From contig CAIIXF020000003.1 in NCBI GenBank assembly GCA_903813345.2, positions 9,057,912 through 9,121,911 of the forward strand: a DNA stretch of 64,000 bases, read 5' to 3'. Every line of letters begins with the position of its first letter. Position 1 is the first letter of the stretch. The DNA is from Owenia fusiformis (lineage: Eukaryota > Annelida > Polychaeta > Sabellida > Oweniidae). The notes beneath the pieces were generated by a model. The model did not search any database. It worked only from the letters and a program-made list of their open reading frames with translations, and was not told where the DNA came from. This document shows positions 34,299 to 44,800 of the stretch, piece after piece. A program made the position numbers and the translations under genes.

Positions 34299-34467
34299 AT
34301 GGTAGACATAGCAGGAGTAGTTGTTCTGGCGGTCTTTAACGTCATCATTCTGGGGGTAGGAATAACTGCAGCAAAATTCTCTAAGACGCAAGGGGCCTCC
34401 GAGACAGAACGATCGTTAGTGGCTGGTAGACAACTGAATCTCGGAGTCGGTATCATTTCAATAGCAG
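34299..34467 (+). CDS. Duplicate first coding exon of the choline transporter-like gene
   Basis: 169 bases, open from ATG to a donor (GCAG then GTTAG), the same length and phase as the main exon 1 at 39880-40048. The product starts MVDIAGVVVLAVFNVIILGV and includes SKTQGASETERSLVAGRQLN. It differs from the main copy at about ten residues, notably FNVII for FYLVI. About 150 bases upstream, including the Kozak region, and sequence downstream are also duplicated. It could be an alternative first exon splicing to exon 2, or the relic of a tandem gene copy. No exon 2-like sequence was seen before 39880. Confidence 0.7.
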
Positions 34468-37400
34468 GTTAGTTTTGAGACTATAGCACTACACACATTC
34501 AGATTATGACCGCAGTAGGTGAGCAATCAAGAGCTTCGACTCCAAACTGTTAAGTTGAACAAATGACATTGTTTATCCTTCAATACATCATTTGAAAAGA
34601 TCGGTGTCAAGTTTGTAAAATCAATCGAATGATCAAGTGATTTCCTTAAATATACCTAGATAAAATAAAATCATGCATTAAACCTGACTTTTCATTGATA
34701 TTGTATCAATATTTTGACCCGACCCCTAATGTTTTATGAATATCGATACTTTTACACATATTTGGTCACTTTTTATACAGATCAACTCAAAAATAGTTTA
34801 AGTAAAAGCAGGATGAGAATATTAAAAGTTTCATTAGTTGATATTTAATCTGCTTGTCACAAACATTGCACCTCTTCTTAGACTTTGTAGTCATGGGAAA
34901 GTGGATTTATATCTTCATAGAGGAATTATCTGCCTTTCACCTTCATCTGCTGGTTGGGGAGGGTTACAAGGAATGTTTTCGGTCCTGTGAGTGTAATCCG
35001 GCATTTGTAACAGATAACTGAATTATCAGGGGGATCTTTGTGTTATTTTTCTTTCCATAATTTGCCAAGAGTGTTAGGTTTAGTTACTTTTTTCCTAGAG
35101 ACAGCCGGACTCTGTTTATCACATCCAACACAACGGTACGTTTTGATAGGTGAAATTGTATCCAAAATGGTGGCAGAAATGTTTTAGAAAAAATACCAAA
35201 GAAGTCCAAAAAAACTATATGAGCTGTGTTCTCCTTCACTTTTTGCAACTGAAAATGTTGCCTAATTCAATTTTGGATCTGTATAGCTAAAAATGAAAGT
35301 GGTGGAGAACACAGCTCACAGTGAATTTGTCCATTCAATGAACCATGGTTCATGTTCAATTGAGACGGGTAAATAATGGGGGTCTGGATTATAATCCATT
35401 TTTATGCCACATATCATGCATCATCACACATAAATTTGCTGGATACATTTCAGTAGGGATTACATTATGCATAATTCACTTAAATACTACTTGAAAATTG
35501 TTCTTAAGGCTTTATTTACTATATTTTCTAAAGAACACTAAATTTCACAAATAATCTGCCATGATGGGAGTGGTTACAGAAATGGGACAGAAATCATATT
35601 TTTTACAAAAATATTCACTATATTTTTCAAGAAAATGAAAATACACATATCAGTGAAGAATATTTTGAATTTTTTTTTCAAAAATCTTCAACTGCGTATT
35701 CATGAAATTTTTTAAGTCCTTTAAGAGATCCCAATAAGACTGTACCTTTAATTGCCAACCTGCATCTCATAGTTCTTCATTGTCCTGTGTATAATTTTGA
35801 AACCAGTTCTAATTTGTTTCAAAAACCTTTTTTTTTGACTCTGCAATAACATTCTACATGTAAAAACTTGTATATATATGAATAATGCTATGGATTAAAA
35901 GCAAAACCTCGAAATGATCTTTTGACTCATAATCACACAAAAGTCAGGTGACATTAGCAATGACCAACCATCTTAGTTACACTCTATAATGATTGATCAT
36001 GGCCAAACAAACAGATCATATTTCAAATGCCAACATGACGAACTTAAGGCCATGAGTAATTTTGGAAACAGAATGTCAGCTATATCATTCTTCAATCGTT
36101 TTTTTTATTTATTTTATGAAAGGAGAGGACTTATCTCCTCTAAATGAAATACAAATTGGTAGCAGTATATGGTTAAATGCATTGGAATAATTTTGTGCAG
36201 AACGAAAAATGAATCTGATTACGGATGTGACACATCAGTTCAAATGTTCAAAAGTCCACTTTACTCAGTTATAAGTCACTTATCATCAGCAAATGCAATT
36301 TTAATTTTAACATCAGTAGCCATATGCTAAAATATTATGCAGTTTTGGGACCTTTTGTGTTTTTTTCTGATTAGAGCCATTCACAACAGAGGTTCTTGGG
36401 GTTTGGTGCTGATTTAAGGAAAGACTCTTTCTAGGGCGTAAATATACATTGAGAACTAATGCTCTGATTGGGAAATAGTAAAGTTTCTTTCAATTCATTT
36501 TCGTTACATCTTTCTAATTCTAATTTCTGTTACTTTCTTCCCTTTATCTTTTTCAGTTTTCTGTTGTTAATTACAATGAACCATTTTATGGTTCGATTAA
36601 AATATGTACTTTGTAAAAGAGTGAAAGTGTAGAATCTGAATAGAATGAGGTATTTTTACCTGAAAATTACATTCAAATTAGGAAGCAATTAACATTTCTG
36701 AACAATGGAATTATTTGAGCAACCCCTTGATACTCTTATCACTTATTGCTGTTTCTTCTTTTTCTTCCTTTTCAAAGAGGAATTTCGTAGGCTGTACGCG
36801 ATGACTGAGGTAATCAATGACCTCAGCTTTCTTTTCAAGAGTTATAGGTATTATACTTTCAAACCATTGCACTGCTCTATATTTATTCTCCAAAGGTGGA
36901 ATTGTTTATATACAAGTACTATTAGTAGGTGGTTGTTCATCATCAATATCAGACATCAATATTGGAGTCCAATAAATCTGGAGGTTCACCTTTAGCAATT
37001 GTGTTCTTGTCATTACTGATGGAATCATCATGTCTGTCCAGAATCAGGGGTTGATCATCAGATCTTATAATGCTATCAATAATATAAGATAATTATCAAT
37101 CATGATTACACTTTCCTCATCACTCAATGTACTTCTGCTTTGAGATTTCAATTTTAGTTTTATCTGTTTGACATATCTTTCATACCATGCTGCCCACGCT
37201 GCTGCTTGGTTATACAAGTCTGATAGATTACAGTTTCTAGTTACACTTCCACTTTTTTCAATTTATTTAGGGACCAGGTATATCAAAAGGTACTTATCAG
37301 CTCACTTCTCAATCATATTTCACCAATAATATCATTATTAAGATAACCTTGTTATATTTTGTGCAAATACACCATTCCTTTAGCAAGCCAAGTTGCTTTA

Positions 37401-39879
37401 AAGGTTATAAGATAATGTTGATACATCATATAGATTAGAAATGCAAACCATGTTAAGATTTATTACATTTCCCTGTGTTTTTACCTAAGACAGAAAAAAT
37501 CTTTCATTTTTTCAAAAATATCTCAACTCTTCACAACAAGCAAAACTCTTATTTTCAGTCTGATCCTTTGAACTTCACAAAAAATCATATTTACAATTCG
37601 GTTACCTGTTTTTCAAATCAATTTATCAATGAATTACTCAATATAACATGAAGAAATTCTGACAAATAAACATGTATGCTTTTTGATTACGGATGTGACT
37701 TATTACGGATGAGTGTTTTTGTCAATTTACAGCAACCATTTGAATGTTACATTAAATTCATATGCTAATTTAACTAGATTCTGCCTAAACACATTGCACA
37801 ATATGTGTTTTTAGATGGCTAAAGCTGTAATTTTGATAAAATCAAGCTGAAATATTGATTACGGATGTGACTGGTTTAATTTTTTGAACCAAAATATATT
37901 TTTGAGTGCATACAGAAATATATATTGCAAAGGAAACACCATCAATCTTCTATTTCTCAAATCTTTAATCATTTACTGATTTATTGATGTGAAAACTGTT
38001 GCATGAATCTTTTCAAAGGCTGATATTTTCGACCGTAACGATCATCATTGCTAATGCCAAAATTGCGTAACAAAAAAGTGTGACATTTACAAAATACCCA
38101 ATATCTGGTTTCATCTTGACTTGAATCACATTGGATTGCAACCATAATACTTGGAACTTAAGTATCTTTCAGAAAAATACATTGTTTTCAGAAACTTTTG
38201 ATGATAAATATTTTTTTGACACTTGCCTTGCAACATCAGTTTTGTGAAAATATGGCTTTTTCATGCTTTAAAGGTTGAATAAAGACTATAAAAGAAATTT
38301 GGGAGTCATTTTACCTTTCCCGAGCTATTAGTGCAACGTTTGGCCTAATGTCTTCTTCGCCATACCTACTTTCTTAAAATATATGCACCAATCAGACTTG
38401 CAAATAGACTTCTAAATAAGCAATTGAAAGGTTGGACGTCCCGCATTTTGTTTTTTTGAAACATTTCTAAATCTCCGCCATTTAAAATTCTTGCTGCAGC
38501 TGAGATAGGTAAGACCGCATGTTACAGAATAACCGCGCTTGTCTGATATAACCGTATGTTTGGTACACGATATGACCGCCGTTGACGGTCTATTACCGGC
38601 GACTCTTGCAGTTAATTAGATCCACTGACGAAGAAAAATCAAAAAATCTAAGACTAAAACACCTCAAATCTGCCCATATTCAAGGTCTTCTTGACACGCG
38701 CATGGTATAAAGGAGACAGAATGTTGGATAGAACGAAAACGGGGCTGGAATCCAATGACAATATAACCGGGAAATCATTAAAAGGTACGTGAGCATTTTT
38801 TCTGTCGATGTCGGGAGAAGATTCCCGGGGATTTAGGATGCCAGTAATTGTGAATATCGGCAGAAATTAGGTACGTTCGGGGGTTTTCTTTTTAGCTAAT
38901 GAAAATAAATGTTAGCCTTGATGAAATATTCAAAATTCGATATATTTTGACACCAGGACCATGATCGTTGGATACGTCTCTGCACTATTTATTCAACCTT
39001 TAACTAGTCATAACCTTTGAACCGAACGTCTAATTTGCTTCAAATTTTCAGCATTTCTTTATTACTTCATCTTCGTGAGATGGTAGAAATATATATCATT
39101 TACTTTTAAAGATTTGCTTTCGTAACGATATTGGACAAAAGTGTGCAGAATACTGTGATTTGGCTGAAGGCGTTTGATTGCATATATCTTTTATAAAGTG
39201 TTAGACATGTCCTCTGAATAAATTAACGTTCTAATACCTCTATAACATTCTTATAGATAAACATTTTGCGTATTTGTCATTGTTTTATGTTTTATAAAAC
39301 ATAGGCAACACGTTCGTGTTTGACACCTGGCGATGATAGGTATAAATTCTTTAAATACATTTTTGAAAAAATGAAAACTTAATATATTTGAAATTTTGAT
39401 TTTTTTTAAATAATCCACACAATTTTGTCAAATCTGCTTGACCAGTATTTAAAAAAATAAACGAAATTAAATAAGCACACTAATATAATTACATTAATTA
39501 AGCACGAGAAATTATTGAAAATATTTATGTTTTTTTTTGTTATGAGAGGCATATTTCGACCCAAAAACCCGACTTTTCCCACAAACGGCATTTTCAAAGA
39601 ATCAAGACATATGGACCTCCTTAAATATTGGTTCAAATGCTGCTGCACTATATATTGTGTTACGGATTCTTCATATTCACGAGTCATTCCATGAACTAGT
39701 ATGTTTGTAAACTAACTCTTTTCCTTTTTAAAATTTAAGTGAGCCTCTATGAATTCTAAAGGGAGGTTGCTACGCTTTTAATTGTCACGTTTAATTCATT
39801 TAATCTCTGCCTACGTCAAATGTAACTATCGGGTGAATACTTTTGAAATGATAGCTCCTTTTTATGTACATAATAAAAG
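34468..39879 (+). other. Region between duplicate and main exon 1
   Basis: No further exon recognised. 35740-36100 matches 40265-40640, so the duplication extends into the first intron. A small inverted repeat (GAGCTGTGTTCTCC / GGAGAACACAGCTC) lies at about 35220-35316. The word ATTACGGATGTGAC recurs at about 36220, 37687 and 37860. The rest is AT-rich, with no credible open frame. Confidence 0.55.
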
Positions 39880-40048
39880 ATGGTAGATATAGCAGGAGTA
39901 GTTGTTCTGGCGGTCTTCTACCTCGTCATTCTGGCGGTAGGAATAATTGCAGCAAAATTCTCTAAGACGGAAGGGGCTTCCGAGACAGAACGATCGTTAA
40001 TAGCTGGTAGACAACTGAATCTCGGAATCGGTATCATTTCGATGGCAG
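39880..40048 (+). CDS. SLC5A7: Transporter exon 1: start codon and TM1
   Basis: ATG at 39880 is preceded by AATAAAAG; the exon ends GCAG before GTTAG, phase 1. It encodes MVDIAGVVVLAVFYLVILAV and GGR-like AGRQLNLGIGIISMA. FYLVIL and SMA match human CHT1 (FYLLIL, TMT) better than the duplicate copy at 34299 does, so this copy looks ancestral. Confidence 0.92.
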
Positions 40049-41811
40049 GTTAGTTTTGAGACTATAGAACTACAAATTCAAATCATGGCCGAAGTAGGTT
40101 AGCAATCGAGAACTTCAAATCGAATCTGTTAAGTTAAACATATTCCACAAATATCGCTTCCCAAGCATTTGCAAAGTATTATAAACCTATTCACGTGTTA
40201 TCATATATTTTGGCCTCAGCATAGGAATACCTATTCTATTTCAAAGGTCATGTTGTCACTAACGTTTTTGGCAATTACATGTAATTGCCAACCTGTATTT
40301 CAAAGTTCTTCATTGTCCTTTGTATAATTTTTAAACCAAATCTAATTTGTTTGAAAAACCTTTTTTGATTCTGCAATAACATTCTATATGTAAAAAGTAG
40401 TATATGTATGAATAATGGATATGGATTAAAATTGGCTCAATACCTCGGAATGCTTTCGTTGACTCAAAATCACACAAAAGGCCAGGTGACATTAGCAATG
40501 ACCAACCGTCTTAGTTATATTCTATAATAATTGATCATGGCCGCACAAACAGTTCATATTTTAAATGCCTACATGACGAACTTAAGACCATGAGTAATTT
40601 TGGAAACAGAATGTCAGCTATATCATTCTTCAACCGTTTAAATGCATGCGAAAGAACATTACAGACCAAAAGTTCAATGTAAAGTTTTTAATGTGCTTTG
40701 CATGTAGGCAGTCGTTTATAAACAGACTTTATGACTTCGGAATAATACACATATTCACCAAATCCCATTCCATTATAATATGGATAAATAAGTATGATAA
40801 ATCATTACCTCATCCTATGAAATTGAAATAGACACACCAAATGTTAATTTTCAATTAAAATAGTAAGTACAAATTCTAAAGACCTTCCTTTAAGATTTTA
40901 TGTCCTGTTGTAGACCTTTTTATTTCAATACATTCAAACAGTAATATAAAGGTAGATACTCAAGTAGTCCTTGATTTATTTTTACAAAGGAGTTGGGTAA
41001 CAAGCTACAAAGAGTGCCCCAATTGAAGTGTGAAACCTCTTTTTGAAGGATTTGAGTAAAACACCAGAAATGCTTAGATTAAAGTCTATATTGTTGTGTA
41101 GAATGTATGAAACGATTTCCTGCTGGGTCTGAAGGCATGTAACGAAGATTTGGGTCAGGGGGAAAATATTCAAGATATTTTTCATTCCTCATGAATAATC
41201 CCTTCTTACATTCATTAAACAATATGTACTTTTTAAAAGTAATAGTTTAGAAAGGACATTTAATTTCATGCTGAGTCTGATTGAAACTTTTATTCGTTCT
41301 GTAGGTAGTAATCATCTTATTGCCCCTCCCTTCATACATTAGGGTTAATATAACGTCGATGTACTTGTAGCAAGTTATATCGGTGGCGGATTCTTGAACG
41401 GATACGCTGAATCTGTGGCTAGGGATGGAGTAATCTGGATGTTAATGCCCGTTGGGTTAACGCTGGCACTTTTCATCTGTAAGTTAAGATTGTGTCTAAA
41501 TTTTGGATTCTATATTATCTTACATTTTGATGATATACAGTGCTAATGATACATAAAATATACTCAAGATTATATTTTTCCACAGCATCGTTTGCTTTCG
41601 GAGGAGAGATGCGTAAAAGGAAATATTTGACAATGTTGGATCCATTCAATGAGAAATATGGAAAGGAGGTGACTGCCGTCTTGTTTCTTGCGAGTCTGCT
41701 AGCCGACACGCTGTGGTCTGCTGCTATATTAACTGCATTGGGTATGTGTATACATGTTTCCTCGCCTTTTGAAACCAGACGTAATTCATTTATTTGCATC
41801 GGCTATAGATG

Positions 41812-41845
<34 letters not shown>

Positions 41846-44800
41846 CGTCCGTGCGTGCGTGCGTGTGTGAGGGAGGGGGTCATTTCTATTAGATTATCCA
41901 GAGCATTTGTAAAATTAAATGAAGTTCTGTTCAAGGAATTATTTTTGTTGAATGTAAAGTATATGGAACAACTAAGCTGTATCCGTCATAACCTTTCATT
42001 CGGATACATCGGAGAGAAACACAATGATATTATCTCACTAAGATTTTTATTTTTATTTAATAATTACTTTCCTTGCTTAGGTACAAGCCTTAATGTTATA
42101 ATTGGATTGGATTTTGTGCTGTCTGTGGTAGTATCTGCCGTGATTGCTGTATTCTACACTATGATAGGACAGATGATAGCTGTAGTCTATACAGACGTCC
42201 TAGAGTTGGCTTTCATAGTCATTGGTTTGGTAATGGAGTTCGTATCATGACATAATGAAACAAGGCATTAACATGACAAAATGTCACCACCAAGTTACCC
42301 ACGGAATAATGAGTTCATACTTAAGTCAGATTTGAATTTCTGAAAAATTTGTCATTTTGAAGCAAGTTGAAAAAGACCAATTTGACCTGAAGAAGGTAAT
42401 TGAAAGTCAAATCTTATATAAACTTGAGAAGGTCATTAAAGGTCAAATTTCAAAGCTATAGTCAGATTTGAGATGATTATGGAAATTGGTCAATTTGAAG
42501 CAAGTTGAAAAATATACCTTGTGGACCGTATTTTGATCTTGAGAAGAAGGTGAAATCTCAAAGCTAAGGTTAGATCTTAATTTTTGAGAATAAACAAATG
42601 ATTTTGACAAAATATTGGCTAATTTGAAGCACGTTAAAAATACATTTTGACCTTTTTAAACCTTTTTTGACCTTTGACAGATTTGACTTTCTGATAACTT
42701 GTAGATGATTTTGAGAAAAATGAAGTCACACTAAACAGTATTTGTTAAGTCATTGAAAGTTGTTAGAATTTGTTACAGACGCCAATCACTGACCGCCAGC
42801 CGCAGGTCGTCAACCCCCAACCGCCGTCACAAAAAATGGAGACAATAACAATATCTCATCACTTTTGGTGGTGACATAATGAAGCGCTCAACATAAAAAG
42901 CCTCAGAAAAAAGATAATTTGTCCACTTATATGTATTGGTCATTGAAAAAGGATATATACAATGTATAATTTTTATGAACTATGTAACTGTACAGTCATA
43001 TGAATTTATAAATTTTGCTGAAAATGTAAAAATGTTGTCGACGTACACGAATAAAATATACCTCAATGGATAATTTTACTATCAGAATATCATTGAGGTT
43101 CCAATTTATATGTTTTTATATGGTCATATTGTAGGTTTCTATGGTTACCTTTGACTCTGGGTTGATATTTGTTATTCGTTCATTATTCCAGGTAATAGCA
43201 ATACCATTTGCTGCAACAAATGAAAATGTCGACCTGAGTTCGCTCAGTGAAACACCAGATAGATGGCTAGGCACTATCGAGCCGATACAGATTGCATCGT
43301 ACATAGATCTTGTCGTAGCGCTATGGGTTCATTTATTTATTTATTTTATTAAAGTATTAAAGTTCATTTATTTATTTTTTATTATTAAAGTGTCACCTAT
43401 TGTACCCAGCCAAAAGTGGGCTTATGAGACACATTTAATTATTAATCTTATATACTTGATTACTTCTTATATTGAAATACAGTCTAAATTGTTAACAAAT
43501 CTTTTAACAATACTCTTGGTTTTTAATATATCTATAAATGATTCATATTCGGTGTTAAAAATGAAAGTCTCTCTGCTTCATATAAAATGTTTCTTCAACT
43601 TTGTTTAAATTGCAAACATGGTACATGTACAGTCTTTCTTGTATTGTTGTTTTCTTGGTTGTGAGTATTTCCCAGTCTCTCGTACTAGTGGTAAGATGCC
43701 ACTTCTCTTTTGTGATATCTCACAGTCTCTCTTACTAGTGGTAAGATGCCACTTCTCTATTGTGATATCAGTGAACGTTTTGAAAGTGTTAGTTGACACA
43801 TGACATAAATGTCAGATGTGGGTTCACCTTTGAAAGTAATATATGTGCGCAATTTGTTTTTTGAAGTAATATCCCTTATCCATTTTTCTGTGTGGTTTGA
43901 AGAAAGTATTGATTTAGCTGTAGCTAGTCTGATATGGTCCAGTGTCTCAGATTTTGAGATAAATGAAATAGGTATTATACATGGGCTGTTGATATAATGA
44001 ATATTCTAAAATTAGGTCCACCCTAACTCTGTTGCGACACCTTTTATTTTTGTAAAATTGAGAAGGCGGTCTTTGAAAGTTTATTGTCTATGAGCTACCA
44101 AATTAATAATGTCGTAACACATATTTTTGTAAAATCGAGAAGGCGGTCTTTACACCAGTAATTTCACAGCTGAATACAGAACCAAAACAAGTTCAGTTAA
44201 TTTTTATTGATACATATTTGTTGGTGGAGACGTTTCAACTTGTATCATTTCTATAATATCGTATGGTAGTCAATATTTGACTACAATACACAATTTTCCC
44301 CTCATGCTGTAGCACATATCAAATCAAGGATACCCGATGTTTCGCATTTCGGGAACAAACGATTTAACTCACTGATACAATTTTATGTTATACCGGTTGA
44401 ATCGACTTAAATTGTTTTTATCCGTTTATTAGGTAATTGGAAATATACCATGGCAGAGTAGCATTCAACGGTTCTTGTCAGCAAAATCAGTTAGAGATGC
44501 AAAGATAATGGGGGTTGTTGGAGGAAGTCTCTATACTATCATTGGTGTAGCTCCAATTACTATTGGTGTTATAGGACTTGCGACGGGTAATACACTCTTT
44601 GCATAGACTGATAATCTACTTTTACGCTGTATTGCCTTTTTAATCTAGTATTATACAGTATATGTAATATACATAATTATATGTAGTTATTAGACATTGA
44701 TGGCATTGTTATGTTATAAAAATAAAAATAATATAAACATTAAAACGCTATGACATCATATAGAATATCCATTTATGATATTACTATGCTTACCATTAGA

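Noticed and set aside
42081-42250. Single long frame 41540-42250 as one exon
   Set aside because: The microsatellite-containing middle part is an intron: exon 3 ends at a GTATGT donor and exon 4 begins after TTGCTTAG, and only the spliced form matches the transporter family.
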